Positions 8,955 through 18,381 of a DNA stretch of 64,000 nt are shown here, one piece after another (positions within the stretch are counted from its first letter, which is position 1; every line of letters starts with the position of its first letter). Source of the stretch: WTFY01 sp011523795 (GTDB lineage Bacteria; Pseudomonadota; Gammaproteobacteria; UBA4575). Where the stretch lies: NCBI GenBank assembly GCA_965207475.1, contig OZ242278.1:1364001-1428000 (forward strand). Reading direction: 5' to 3'. The notes below the pieces were generated by a model. The model did no database searches. It worked only from the letters and a program-made list of their open reading frames with translations, and was not told the origin of the DNA. The translations under genes were made by a program, and so were the position numbers.

Positions 8955-9851
8955 TCAGGCCGCCCGGACCAGGTACGAGGCGAGGATTCCGACGAAGATC
9001 ACCAGCCCGAAATACTGGTTGTTCAGGAAGGCGCGCAGGCAGCGCGGGGCTTCCCGGTTGCGGATCAGGGCCTGCTGGTAAAGGAAAAGGCCGGCGCCTG
9101 CGCCCAGCGCGGCATGGTAGGGCCAGCCCAGCCCCGCGAGCCAGCCTGTCGCGGCGAGTCCGGCGAGCACCAGCCCCTGCATCAGCCCGACCGCCAGCCG
9201 GTCGGCCATACCGAACAGGAGGGCCGTGGACTTCACGCCGAGCTTGCGGTCGTCCTCGCGGTCGGCCATGGCGTACATGGTGTCGTAGGCCACGGTCCAG
9301 AGCACCGAGCAGGCGAACAGCAGCCATGCGGCCAGTGGCGGGCTGTTGCCGGTCGTGGCCGTGTACGCCATCGGCACGGACCAGGCAAAGGCCACGCCAA
9401 GATGTACCTGAGGCAGGGCATGCAGCCTTTTCATGAACGGGTAGCTGGCAGCGAGCACGGCCGCGGCCAGGGCGAACTGGAGCGTAAGGGAGTTCAGCAG
9501 CAGCACCGCGAGCGCGAACGCCACTCCGGCCAGCACGCACGCCACCAGCAGGGCCTCGTGCGGGGCCAGCGCCCCGCTTGCCAGCGGACGATCCCGGGTA
9601 CGGGCCACGTGCGGGTCGATGTCCCGGTCGGCAAAGTCGTTGATCGCACAGCCGGCCGCGCGCATCAGCACCACGCCCGCGACGAAGACCGCAAGAATGG
9701 TGTAGTCCGGCCTGCCGCCGGATGCCAGGAACAGGGCCCAGAGAGCGGGCCAGAGCAGCAGGAAGGTGCCGACCGGCTTGTCCAGGCGCACCAGCCTGGC
9801 GTACAGGACTAGCCTGCCGGGGGGCTTGATGGAGGTCGCGGGGCGCGTCAT
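8955..9851 (-). CDS. ubiA: 4-hydroxybenzoate polyprenyltransferase
   Basis: Membrane prenyltransferase that attaches the polyprenyl tail to 4-hydroxybenzoate in ubiquinone synthesis. Starting at 9851 gives 298 residues; the start overlaps the aroE stop as ATGA, indicating translational coupling. Both Asp-rich Mg-diphosphate motifs are present: NDFADRDIDPHVARTRDRPL near residues 70-89 and DREDDRKLGVKSTALLFG near 194-211. About eight or nine hydrophobic helices follow the UbiA pattern. No ubiC is adjacent. Confidence 0.95.
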   Translation of the reverse strand: MTRPATSIKPPGRLVLYARLVRLDKPVGTFLLLWPALWALFLASGGRPDYTILAVFVAGVVLMRAAGCAINDFADRDIDPHVARTRDRPLASGALAPHEALLVACVLAGVAFALAVLLLNSLTLQFALAAAVLAASYPFMKRLHALPQVHLGVAFAWSVPMAYTATTGNSPPLAAWLLFACSVLWTVAYDTMYAMADREDDRKLGVKSTALLFGMADRLAVGLMQGLVLAGLAATGWLAGLGWPYHAALGAGAGLFLYQQALIRNREAPRCLRAFLNNQYFGLVIFVGILASYLVRAA

Positions 9852-10675
9852 GCGGGAGGCTGCGGGCGCAGGCACCGGCAGGCCATCGCGGTATCCGGGC
9901 GCTTGCCCCGCCACAGGTAGAAGGATTCCGCGGCCTGTTCGAGCAGCATCCCGAACCCGTCCACCACCCGCTCAGCGCCCTGCTCCCGGCCCCATTGCAT
10001 GAACGGGCTGGGGGTATCGCCGTACATCAGGTCGTAGCAGCAGGTGTGCGGGCCAACCAGGCCTGCGGGCAGGGCCAGCTCACGGTGCTGCAGGCCTGCC
10101 GAGGTGGCATGCAGGATCAGGTCAAACGGCCTGGACGGGATCTCGTCCAGGCTGCAGCCCCATACGGGGCCGGCCTCCTGGAAGGTGTCCGCGATGGCCC
10201 GGGCGTTCGCCTTGGTCCGGTTTGCGATCAGCAGGATGTCGGGCCGCTCCCCGAGCAGGGGCTCGATGATGCCCCGCGCGGCGCCTCCGGCGCCCAGCAC
10301 CAGGATCTTGCGCGCGTGCAGCGGCAGCTGCAGGGACTTTTTCAGGTCGCGCAGCAGGCCGATCCCGTCCGTGTTCGCACCGATGCAGGTCCCGTCGTCC
10401 TGCAGAAGGAGGGTGTTGACGGCCCCGGCGTGGTCGGCAAGTTCCGTGATCTGGTCCACGAGCTCGCAGGCATCGTGCTTGAACGGCAGGGTCACGTTCA
10501 GGCCCTTGCCCCCGTCGTCCTGAAACTGCCTCACGACCTGCGTGAAATCCTGTCGCGTGGCGAGGATCCTCTCGTAGGTGATGTGTTCGCCCGTCTGTTC
10601 GGCAAACAGGCGGTGAATGTCGGGGGACCGGCTGTGTGCGATCGGGTTGCCGATGACGCCATACCGGTCGGTCAT
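9848..10675 (-). CDS. aroE: Shikimate dehydrogenase (NADP+)
   Basis: Reduces 3-dehydroshikimate to shikimate in aromatic amino acid synthesis. The start MTDRYGVIGNPIAHSRSP at 10675 gives 275 residues and the canonical N-terminus; a Met eight residues earlier is less likely. Substrate-site residues appear in GNPIAHSRSP and NVTLPFK (catalytic Lys), and the NADP loop is LVLGAGGAARG followed by NRTKANA. The C-terminal VDGFGMLLEQAAESF is conserved. It is coupled to ubiA, linking chorismate supply to quinone synthesis. Confidence 0.96.
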   Translation of the reverse strand: MTDRYGVIGNPIAHSRSPDIHRLFAEQTGEHITYERILATRQDFTQVVRQFQDDGGKGLNVTLPFKHDACELVDQITELADHAGAVNTLLLQDDGTCIGANTDGIGLLRDLKKSLQLPLHARKILVLGAGGAARGIIEPLLGERPDILLIANRTKANARAIADTFQEAGPVWGCSLDEIPSRPFDLILHATSAGLQHRELALPAGLVGPHTCCYDLMYGDTPSPFMQWGREQGAERVVDGFGMLLEQAAESFYLWRGKRPDTAMACRCLRPQPPA

Positions 10676-10916
10676 GTCTTTCACGCTAGCCTGCTGCATA
10701 AAATGGTGTTTGTGGAAGCCTTCTGTATAGCAGGAAATAGCCTGGAGATACAGTGTTCCGGTGAAAGTTGCAGGCAGTGTGCAGCCTGCAGCCTGACCCG
10801 GTGCATCCTATGGACACTTTTTAGGCAAAATCTTACAATGGACTGGCCCGAAGGGCAGAAAATGGCTGCAGTTCGGGCAAACGAGACGATTTGTACATGT
10901 TAGCGAGTGACTGAAC

Positions 10917-11312
10917 ATGGCTAAAATAATTCATTCGATGATTCGCGTGCTGGACGTGGAGCGCTCCAAAAGCTTTTATGAGGACGTATTTAACATAAAA
11001 GAAAAGCGCTACCTGGATTTTGATGACTTCGCCTTGGTATACCTGGGCAATGATGAGAATGATGTCGAGATTGAGTTAACCCTAAACAAAGGCCAGACTG
11101 AGCCTTACACACACGGCAACGGCTATGGACATATTGCGATGTGTGTGGATGACCTGGAGGCGGAACATGACCGCATCCAGTCCCTTGGCTACGAGCCTCA
11201 GGACATTGTTTCATTCAGTCCTGGAGGGGAACTGCTCGCAAAATTCTTCTTTATCAAGGACCCGGACGGGTACGAAATAGAAGTCCTGCAAAGACACGGC
11301 GCCTACCGGTAG
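10917..11312 (+). CDS. gloA: Lactoylglutathione lyase (glyoxalase I-like)
   Basis: 131 residues forming two beta-alpha-beta-beta-beta modules of the vicinal-oxygen-chelate fold. Expected metal ligands are visible: His6 (HSMIRVLD), Glu58 (VEIELTLN), His76 (GYGHIAM) and Glu124 (YEIEVLQ). It probably isomerises the hemithioacetal of methylglyoxal and glutathione. ATG start at 10917. A monocistronic unit convergent with the flavin monooxygenase gene. Confidence 0.88.
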   Translation: MAKIIHSMIRVLDVERSKSFYEDVFNIKEKRYLDFDDFALVYLGNDENDVEIELTLNKGQTEPYTHGNGYGHIAMCVDDLEAEHDRIQSLGYEPQDIVSFSPGGELLAKFFFIKDPDGYEIEVLQRHGAYR

Positions 11313-11415
11313 CAACCCTGCGGGGCCGTTCGCCCCAGGCGATACAGGCCTGCATGAAACCCCGGAGAGCCGGGTGCCTATTTAAGTGCTGGAGCCTGAA
11401 AGGGTTTCAGGGCCG

Positions 11416-12828
11416 TCAAGCTGTAGCTGCCGATTTTCTGGGTTCGCCTGACAGTTTCCACTCGGGCAATGACCGAAACGCCTGATGGTCTTTCGCAAGC
11501 CGCCGGTGCCCGGCACCGAAATAGTGTTCACGCAAGGTGCTCGTATCGTAATGCGTGCGCATGCGGCCGCGTCGCTGCAGCTCGGGCACCACCAGGTTCA
11601 CGAAATCGATGTACCCCGTGGGGTGGTTGGCCACGACGAGGTTGAACCCGTCACAATCCGTCACTTCCATCCAGCGTTCCAGTTCGTCTGCGACCGTTGC
11701 CGGGCTGCCGATGAATTTTGGCATCACACTGCCGATCGAGATGAACTCGGCCGCTTCCTGCAGCGTCCAATCGCGGTCCGGATCCGCTTCAGCGAAATAA
11801 CTCAGCAGCCCCTGGATTGCATTGGTCTCGGCATTTGCCAGCTTTTCATTGACATCGATCTTGGACAGGTCCACCCCCACCCAGCCGCAGTACAGTGCCA
11901 GGGCTCCTTCGGGGCTTCTGTATTTTTTGCAGGTCTCGAATTTCAGACGGGCCTCTTCGTCGGTCGGTGCGACGATTACGGAAATGCCGGGAAATATCTT
12001 TACCTCGTTCGGATCGCGGCCCTGCTTGGCGATGACTTCGCGAGTGGAGAGGATGATATTCTTGGAGACCTCCATGTTCGGGTGGATCGCAAAGATTGCC
12101 TCGGCGTGGCGTGCCGCGAACTCGATCCCCCGGCCCGAACCGCCCGCCTGAAACAGGACCGGTGTACGTTGCCGGGACGGTTCGCACATGTGCGGGCCAG
12201 GGACATTGAAGTACTTGCCCCTGTGATTGATCTCGTGCACTTTGGCGGGGTCGGTATGGATGTCTTTCTCAATATCACGGATGACGGCATCTTCTTCCCA
12301 TGAGTGTTCCCACAGCTTGTACACCACGTCCATGTATTCATCCGCCCGGTCATAGCGTTCGTCATGCTCCATCTGTTCACCGATGCCGAAATTCTCGTTG
12401 GCGTCCGGCAGGTAGGAGGTGACGATATTCCACGCGATGCGCCCCTTGGTCAGGTGGTCCAGGGTGGAGAACAGCTTGGCTGTCTGGTAAGGGGGGAAAT
12501 AACTCGTGGAGAATGTGCAGGCAAAACCGATATGCCTGGTGGCATAGGCCATTGCGGAGATCACCAGGGTAGGGTCGTTGCTGGGGATTTGTGTGCTGTG
12601 CCGCACTGCGGTATCACGCGACCCCTTGTAGACATTGTAGGTTCCGTGCACATCTGCCAAGAACAGGCTGTCAAAACAGCCGCGTTCCAGGGTTTTGGCG
12701 ATATCAACCCAGTAGTTCACGTCCTTGTAGCCCATCGAGGATTGATCAAGGGGGTGTTTCCACTGGCCCTTCGAATGAAAGCAGATGGAGCACATGGTGA
12801 AAGCATTCATGTGAATTTGTTTTGACAT
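11416..12828 (-). CDS. LLM-class flavin-dependent monooxygenase (NtaA/SnaA/DszA type)
   Basis: About 470 residues from MSKQIHMNAFTMCS; codons further upstream are open but lack the family N-terminus. The sequence follows the NtaA/DszA/DmoA group of FMNH2-using monooxygenases: FDSLFLADV near 53-61, the conserved ADEYMDVVYKLWEHSWEEDA near 163-182, GRIAWNIVTSY near 130-140 and HMCEPSRQRTPVLFQAGGSG near 217-236. Such enzymes oxidise C-N or C-S bonds of small molecules and need a separate flavin reductase, which is not seen nearby. It is divergent from the MetX-like gene, with overlapping promoters, and next to the ABC importer. The substrate is unknown. Confidence 0.9.
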   Translation of the reverse strand: MSKQIHMNAFTMCSICFHSKGQWKHPLDQSSMGYKDVNYWVDIAKTLERGCFDSLFLADVHGTYNVYKGSRDTAVRHSTQIPSNDPTLVISAMAYATRHIGFACTFSTSYFPPYQTAKLFSTLDHLTKGRIAWNIVTSYLPDANENFGIGEQMEHDERYDRADEYMDVVYKLWEHSWEEDAVIRDIEKDIHTDPAKVHEINHRGKYFNVPGPHMCEPSRQRTPVLFQAGGSGRGIEFAARHAEAIFAIHPNMEVSKNIILSTREVIAKQGRDPNEVKIFPGISVIVAPTDEEARLKFETCKKYRSPEGALALYCGWVGVDLSKIDVNEKLANAETNAIQGLLSYFAEADPDRDWTLQEAAEFISIGSVMPKFIGSPATVADELERWMEVTDCDGFNLVVANHPTGYIDFVNLVVPELQRRGRMRTHYDTSTLREHYFGAGHRRLAKDHQAFRSLPEWKLSGEPRKSAATA

Positions 12829-12850
12829 TTTCTTATAACCATGCTTTGAG

Positions 12851-12897
12851 TTGACACTAGATTGATTCAATGGTAATGCTGTGTGACTAATTGTCAA
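12851..12897. promoter_or_regulatory. Overlapping divergent promoters
   Basis: Plus strand: TTGACA (12851-12856), 17-bp spacer, TAATGC (12874-12879), reading toward the MetX-like gene. Minus strand: TTGACA (12892-12897), 16-bp spacer, TACCAT (12870-12875), reading toward the flavin monooxygenase. The minus-strand -10 overlaps the plus-strand -10, and an inverted repeat ATTGA-T-TCAAT lies in the plus-strand spacer. Transcription of the two genes is probably mutually dependent or jointly regulated. Confidence 0.5.
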
Positions 12898-13002
12898 CCA
12901 ACATGCATCGTACGGCAGACGTGCGTGGCCGCCTTGCATTCCCGGGCGCTGCCTGCCTACTACTTACAACAATTATCCATGCAAGGTTGAGGGGGCTATC
13001 AA

Positions 13003-14046
13003 GTGGAAAACGAGTATTATTCCCAGGAAAACCACGGCCCGTATTCACTGTTTGAACTCGGCGATTTCCAGCTTGAATGCGGCAGGACGCTTGCAGACTG
13101 CCAGCTGGCGTATTCGTGTTTCGGCGAACTGAATTCGGAAAAGACCAATGCCATCGTGTTTACGGTCATGTTTTCAGGGACCAACAAGGCCATGGAAAAA
13201 TATATCGGAAAGGGCTTGGCGCTGGATCCCGAGAAATACTTCATCGTCGTACCGAATCAACTGGGCAGCGGCTTGTCGACCTCGCCTCACAATGCTCCCC
13301 CGCCTGATGAGGGGCCTGACTTTCCGCAAATCTCGATCGGAGATGACGTGCGCGCACAGCACAGGCTGCTGACCGAAAAGTTCGGCGTAAAAAGCATTGA
13401 ACTGGTGCTTGGCTGGTCCATGGGCGCGCAGCAGACGTACGAGTGGTGCGTAAGGTATCCGGAAATGGTCAGGCGTGCCGCCCCGATAGGAGGGACTGCG
13501 AGAACCACCCCGCATGACTCCCTGTACGTGGAGGTGTTCTGTGAGGCGCTGAAGTCTGATCCGGCCTGGGAACACGGCCGATACACGCAGCCCCATGCGG
13601 TGGAACTGGGCCTGAAGCGGCTTGCACACGTGTTTGCCCTGATGGGCAACTGCACGGAATTCTACCGGCAGGAAAAGTGGACCGATCTGGGCATTGCCTC
13701 GCTGGACGGTTACCTGAGCGGTTTTTGGGAAACCTGGTTCAAGCCCATGGATCCGAACAACCTGTTGTGCATGGCCTCGAAATGGAAACGGGGGGACGTG
13801 TGTGCAGTTTCGGGAAAAAGCCTGAAGGACACGCTGGGGTCCATCAGGGCGAAAGTTTTTGTCATTGCATTCACGCAGGACATGTTCATCCCGCTTACGG
13901 ACTGCAAATATGAACAGGAGATGATTCCGGGCAGTGAACTGAGACAGGTGCCCACCCTGTGGGGCCATTTTGGCATGCTGGGGCTGGCCCAGGAGGACTT
14001 TGACCTGATTAACGGCTTTTTGTCTGAGGCGCTTCAGTCATGCTGA
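13003..14046 (+). CDS. MetX-like alpha/beta-hydrolase (homoserine O-acyltransferase family)
   Basis: 347 residues from a GTG start with GAGGGGG eight bases upstream. The MetX layout is seen: an N-terminal LAYSCFGELN segment, an oxyanion-type NQLGSGLSTSP near 86-96, the nucleophile elbow GWSMGAQQ near 138-145 (catalytic Ser), an acid in QDMFIPLTD near 293-301 and the His in WGHFGMLG near 325-332. Genuine homoserine acetyltransferases carry other substrate residues and this copy sits in a catabolic locus, so it may hydrolyse or transacylate a pathway intermediate rather than make methionine. It is divergent from the flavin monooxygenase and convergent with the ABC importer. Confidence 0.82.
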   Translation: MENEYYSQENHGPYSLFELGDFQLECGRTLADCQLAYSCFGELNSEKTNAIVFTVMFSGTNKAMEKYIGKGLALDPEKYFIVVPNQLGSGLSTSPHNAPPPDEGPDFPQISIGDDVRAQHRLLTEKFGVKSIELVLGWSMGAQQTYEWCVRYPEMVRRAAPIGGTARTTPHDSLYVEVFCEALKSDPAWEHGRYTQPHAVELGLKRLAHVFALMGNCTEFYRQEKWTDLGIASLDGYLSGFWETWFKPMDPNNLLCMASKWKRGDVCAVSGKSLKDTLGSIRAKVFVIAFTQDMFIPLTDCKYEQEMIPGSELRQVPTLWGHFGMLGLAQEDFDLINGFLSEALQSC

Positions 14047-14121
14047 CCCGGGGATTGCCGCCGTCATCGCAGTGACCCGCAGTCGGCTTTTCAGCACAAC
14101 CGCTCAGTGCATCGGGGAGAT

Positions 14122-14874
14122 TCAGGAATTGCCCGAGCCGAGATAATATTCCTTGATATCGTCACGCACGGACAGCTCGTCGGCTTTTCCGGACACGGCG
14201 ACATTTCCGTTTTCCAACACGTAGCAGTAGTGGGCATACTTCATGGCAAGATTGATGTTCTGCTCGGCGATCAGGAAACTTACATTGTTCTCCCGGTTCA
14301 TCGACTTGATGATCTCGAAGATCTCCTGGATGATTACCGGTGCCAGCCCCATTGAAGGCTCGTCCAGCAGGACCAGGATGGGCTTTGTCATGAGTGCGCG
14401 GCCAATCGCGAGCATTTGCTGCTCACCGCCTGAAGCGAGTCCCGCCCTGCTTTTGCGCCGCAGCTTGAGGCGTGGAAACCACTCGTACACCTGTTCCAGA
14501 TCTGAAGCCATCCTGGCACGGTTTGGCTGGCGTACGAAAGCGCCGGCCATGAGGTTTTCTTCTACGGTCAGTTGAGGAAACACATGCCTGCCTTCCAGCA
14601 CCTGTACGATGCCCTTGGCCACTAGGTCGGAGGCGGAATAGCGCTCGATCGACTCACCCTGCCAAGTGATTCTGCCCTTGGTGATTTCACCACGTTCCTG
14701 TCCCAGGAGCTTGGAGATGGCCTTGAGGGTAGTGGTTTTCCCGGCACCGTTGGCGCCGAACAGGGACACGATTGATCCCTGTTCGACGACTACCGTTACA
14801 TCCTGCAGGGCTAGTATGGCCTGCCCGTAGTGAACCTGGATATTTTCAACCTTGAGAAAATCGCCAGTGCTCAA
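14122..14874 (-). CDS. livF: Branched-chain amino acid-type ABC importer, ATP-binding subunit (LivF-like)
   Basis: 250 residues. Walker A GANGAGKTT, Q-loop region GIVQVLEGRHVFPQLTVEENL, signature ASGGEQQMLAIGRAL and Walker B LVLLDEPSMGLAP are intact, so it should hydrolyse ATP. Q-V-L-E-G-R with F-P-x-L-T-V-x-E-N-L is typical of LivF rather than LivG. The only plausible start is TTG at 14874, with a weak ribosome site, 19 bp after the binding-protein gene; expression is probably coupled. It is the last gene of the importer operon. Confidence 0.92.
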   Translation of the reverse strand: MSTGDFLKVENIQVHYGQAILALQDVTVVVEQGSIVSLFGANGAGKTTTLKAISKLLGQERGEITKGRITWQGESIERYSASDLVAKGIVQVLEGRHVFPQLTVEENLMAGAFVRQPNRARMASDLEQVYEWFPRLKLRRKSRAGLASGGEQQMLAIGRALMTKPILVLLDEPSMGLAPVIIQEIFEIIKSMNRENNVSFLIAEQNINLAMKYAHYCYVLENGNVAVSGKADELSVRDDIKEYYLGSGNS

Positions 14875-14893
14875 GACGGTGTCCGCTGTTTAC

Positions 14894-16237
14894 TTACACT
14901 TCACACTCGGGCAGGTCGCGTTTCGGGACGCCCTGCTCTTTTGCAAGCTCCTCGGCCTTGGCAGTGAAGATGGGAACGAACAGCTTTGTGTCGATCTCGA
15001 TCCAGTCCGTCGAACCCCATCCGTCGCCGGCCCACTGAATGACCTTTGCCTGGATGCTCTCACCTTGATGGTTACAGCGCGAGAGCTTCAGCGGGGCCAG
15101 CAGCCCGACAGCACCGATCTCTTCGAGTCGTTCTTGATTGATGTCCAGGTTCTCATAGGCCCACTTGGCTTCTTCACCGGTAATCGGCCTGTTTCCAAAC
15201 TTCGTGTGACCGGTTCTCAGGACCTCGGAATAGATCAGCGACGTGATCACGCCGAAGTTGTAGTAGACCGTGCCGAAACGCTCCATCTCCTTCAGGTCAC
15301 CCTTGCCCTTGTCATACAGGGTTTCCTTGATTCTCTTTAGAAGCTCATAATCGGTTCCCGGCGGAAAGATGTTGACTCCGGTGTAGCCAATCGCAGCATC
15401 GCCTGCCGGGCGTACATCGTCTTCCGAAGTCGCCCAGATGTCACCGATGATGTGATCGACCGGAAATCCCGTGCGCTTTGCCGTTTTGATGCCTACCGGG
15501 GTCATTGCCCCCCAGCTGCGGAAGAATACCCAGTCGGCCTTTTCGTTGCGAATGCGCTGCCACTGGGCCTCCTGCTGGATTCCCGGATGTGCCACCGGAA
15601 TCTGTACGTCCTTGAATCCGTACTGCTCGGACAGCATTTTCATCGGGGTGATGGTTTCTCGGCCGTATCCGGAATCATGGTACAGCGTCACAATCACCTG
15701 GTCCTTGAGCTTGTCATGACCCCCGAGGCGCTGGGCGATATACTCGACAACAATCTGCGCTTCTCTCCAGTAGTCGAACATCACGGAGAACTGGTATTCG
15801 TTGAATCGCCCGTCAATGGCCGTTGCGGTACCACCACCGGGTGTCATGTGCGGCATTTTGTGTTTGCGATTCCTCTCTACTGTCGCCGCGAAGAGTCCCG
15901 ATGACATCCCCGTGATGGTAGCAGTGGGTGCACCCTGGTGTCCCCCGACGTAACGGTCGAAGCACTCGATGCCCTTGTCGATGTCGTATGAAGTTTCACA
16001 CTCCACCATGTAGTTGAGAACTCCATTCACGCCACCCTCGGTTTCGTTGAGGTAATCCAGCATGTCCTTTTGCCCGGCAACGATCGAGGTCCCCACATTG
16101 GCGTAAGGTCCGGTCCGGTACGTAAACAGGGGATAGAACTGCTCCCCTTCATGCGCACCGGCTGCAAAGGCCGTCTGCAAGCCTGCCGAAGCCAGTACGG
16201 CGACAAGCAGCGCATAGCTTAGTTGACGTAAATACAT
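14894..16237 (-). CDS. Periplasmic substrate-binding protein of the LIV-type ABC importer
   Basis: 447 residues with a signal peptide ending LQTAFA near residue 25, then a Peripla_BP_6-type fold: RTGPYANVGTSIVAGQKDML near 41-60 matches the start of type I receptors. A strong ribosome site (TAGGAGG) precedes the ATG. The 175-bp gap to livM is larger than the others in the operon and may carry its own promoter, as is common for abundant binding proteins. The ligand cannot be inferred; the protein is diverged from classical LivJ/LivK and longer than them. Confidence 0.88.
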   Translation of the reverse strand: MYLRQLSYALLVAVLASAGLQTAFAAGAHEGEQFYPLFTYRTGPYANVGTSIVAGQKDMLDYLNETEGGVNGVLNYMVECETSYDIDKGIECFDRYVGGHQGAPTATITGMSSGLFAATVERNRKHKMPHMTPGGGTATAIDGRFNEYQFSVMFDYWREAQIVVEYIAQRLGGHDKLKDQVIVTLYHDSGYGRETITPMKMLSEQYGFKDVQIPVAHPGIQQEAQWQRIRNEKADWVFFRSWGAMTPVGIKTAKRTGFPVDHIIGDIWATSEDDVRPAGDAAIGYTGVNIFPPGTDYELLKRIKETLYDKGKGDLKEMERFGTVYYNFGVITSLIYSEVLRTGHTKFGNRPITGEEAKWAYENLDINQERLEEIGAVGLLAPLKLSRCNHQGESIQAKVIQWAGDGWGSTDWIEIDTKLFVPIFTAKAEELAKEQGVPKRDLPECEV

Positions 16238-16412
16238 TGTAATTTCCTCCTAATAGTTATTATTTTATGCACTTATTCAAGGCCTGCTCCTGAGAGGGTG
16301 CAGACCTAAATATGCATGGCATCACCTCCTGCGATTTCTGTTCCTGAACAACATATCCCCAAAGGCCAATGGATCAGTATCGGTCTGGACGGATTCGGCA
16401 CCCAGCGCGAGA

Positions 16413-17486
16413 TCACGCTGTAGCCCGAAGCCGCCTGCACGCTCCACCCAAAGCAGTTGTAGCCCGTTGAAGCAGCTTGTAAAGGCCATCCGGCTCTTTG
16501 ATCAGGATGTAAACAATCATAGCACCGAATAGCACTCGCTGCAGATTTGTAGTAATTCCGATATTCACATATTCGGTCAGCCCAAGGCCGACCACGGCCA
16601 GGTTGAGGAAAATAGGTGTTAGCACGATAAAGGCAGCGCCGATGAAGTTTCCGAATATGCTTGCGGTGCCGCCAATGATCACGATGAACAGGATCTCGAA
16701 GGACTTGTCAAGATCAAAGGAGTGGGCATTGCTCGTCTGCAGGTAGCAGAATCCCCAGAGTACACCCGCGATGCCGCAGTAAAAGGAGCTGATGCCAAAT
16801 GCCAGAAGCTTGCGGGCGCGCACCTTGATGCCAATGACGGTGGCCGAGGTCTCCATGTCACTTACCGCAATCCATTCCCGGCCAATGCGACTGCGCACGA
16901 TGCTGTACGCGAGCGCAACCAGCGCAAGGGTCGTCACGCTGACGATCATGTAACGGCCATGCACTGACTTGAGGTCCATGCCGAAGAGTTCGAGTCGCGG
17001 AGCGGTGATGGTCAAAGACAGGTTATCGTTGCAGAACCAGGAAAAGTTGGTGAACAGCCACTCGAAAAAAAACTGTGCCCCGAGGGTGGATGCCGCGAGA
17101 TAGAACCCCTTGATCCGCAAGCTTGGCAGTCCGAACAGGACACCGAATACCGCTGCAATCAGACCGGCCAGAATAATCACAACCGGCAGGGGAAGCACCG
17201 GTATCCGCAACAGCAGGTTGTAGGCCGAGAATGCCCCCACTGCCATGAAGGCCGCCGAACCGATCGAGACACACCCGGTGAATCCCATCAGCAAATTGAG
17301 GCCAACGCCCGCGATACCCATCACCAGCATCGGGATCATGATGGAGTTGATCCAGTAATCGTTGAAACTGAGCGGCACGGCAAGTGCAGCGATCGTCAAC
17401 GCCCCGATGATGCCTGGCTTGACCAGACCGGAACGCTGGGAGAGCAGGAGCATGTCTGCTCGCGGTGAAGTCTGGGTCTCCGGCAT
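16413..17486 (-). CDS. livM: LIV-type ABC importer permease (LivM-like)
   Basis: 357 residues with about nine to ten hydrophobic helices. The conserved GLNLLMGFTGCVSIGSAAFM region near 79-98 and LRIKGFYLAASTLGAQ near 145-160 match LivM (usually GL..G.SLGH.AF and R..G.YFA..TLA). The cytoplasmic coupling segment GIKVRARKLLAFGISSFYCG lies near 228-247. It starts 3 bp after livH, consistent with one mRNA. Confidence 0.9.
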   Translation of the reverse strand: MPETQTSPRADMLLLSQRSGLVKPGIIGALTIAALAVPLSFNDYWINSIMIPMLVMGIAGVGLNLLMGFTGCVSIGSAAFMAVGAFSAYNLLLRIPVLPLPVVIILAGLIAAVFGVLFGLPSLRIKGFYLAASTLGAQFFFEWLFTNFSWFCNDNLSLTITAPRLELFGMDLKSVHGRYMIVSVTTLALVALAYSIVRSRIGREWIAVSDMETSATVIGIKVRARKLLAFGISSFYCGIAGVLWGFCYLQTSNAHSFDLDKSFEILFIVIIGGTASIFGNFIGAAFIVLTPIFLNLAVVGLGLTEYVNIGITTNLQRVLFGAMIVYILIKEPDGLYKLLQRATTALGGACRRLRATA

Positions 17487-17489
17487 GGC

Positions 17490-18365
17490 TCAAACCCGTT
17501 CGATCTCGCGCTCACCGAACAGGCCAGCAGGCTTGATCAGGAGAAAGAATACAGCCAGGATATAGGCAAACCAGGCGGATACGCTGCCCCGGAAGATGGG
17601 GCCCAGGTAGAAGTCGGCCAGGCTTTCGGTCGCCCCGACCAGCAGGCCGGCCACGATTGCGCCGATCATGGACGAGAACCCCCCGATGATGAGTACCGGC
17701 AACGCCTTGAGGGCAGACAGGGTCAGCGAAAACTGGACCCCCTGGCGCGCTCCCCAGAGAAGCCCGGCAGCCAGGGCCACAAACCCTGCCACGCTCCACA
17801 CAATCCGCCACACCTGCGGAAGCTTGATGCCGATCGACTGCGCTGCCAGGACATCGTCGGCCACCGCGCGCAACGAGATACCGATGCGCGTGGTGTTGAA
17901 GACGAACGAAATGATGACCACCATGAGAATGGCCATGGCGGTTGCAAACAGGTCAAACTCGCTCAGCCACAGGTCACCGATTTGCAGGGTACCGTCCGCC
18001 ACACCGAGTTCCAGGATATGCACATCGGTGCCCATCGCCAGTTGCGCAATTCCTTCGATCATGAAACTCAGTCCAAGGGTGGCCACGAACAGCACCATCG
18101 GGTCACGATTCGCCATGGGGCGAAGCATCATCCGCTCGATGAGCACGGCACAGATCACCATGACGATCATTACGATGAGCAATGCGACCCAGAACGGAAT
18201 GCCTGCTTCCACAAACGTCACATACATCAGTGCAGTAAACAGCACCATGGAGCCCTGGGCGAAATTGAACACGCCCGATGCCTTGTAGATGAGAACGAAG
18301 CCGAGCGCCACGGAGGAATACATCACCCCGGCAAGCAATCCCCCCAGCAGCACCTCAAGAAACAT
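17490..18365 (-). CDS. livH: LIV-type ABC importer permease (LivH-like)
   Basis: 291 residues, about eight transmembrane helices, with the LivH start VLLGGLLAGVMYSSVALGFV and KASGVFNFAQGSMVLF near 29-44. The conserved coupling region RAVADDVLAAQSIGIKL lies near 163-179 and SSMIGAIVAGLLVGATESL near 228-246. Forms the membrane channel with LivM. It is 16 bp downstream of the LivG-like gene. Confidence 0.92.
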   Translation of the reverse strand: MFLEVLLGGLLAGVMYSSVALGFVLIYKASGVFNFAQGSMVLFTALMYVTFVEAGIPFWVALLIVMIVMVICAVLIERMMLRPMANRDPMVLFVATLGLSFMIEGIAQLAMGTDVHILELGVADGTLQIGDLWLSEFDLFATAMAILMVVIISFVFNTTRIGISLRAVADDVLAAQSIGIKLPQVWRIVWSVAGFVALAAGLLWGARQGVQFSLTLSALKALPVLIIGGFSSMIGAIVAGLLVGATESLADFYLGPIFRGSVSAWFAYILAVFFLLIKPAGLFGEREIERV

Positions 18366-18381
18366 CTACGCCCCCGCCTTG

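Noticed and set aside
11395..11411. CCTGAAA-GGG-TTTCAGG hairpin between gloA and the flavin monooxygenase as a shared terminator
   Set aside because: Only 7 bp of stem and no T tract on either strand.
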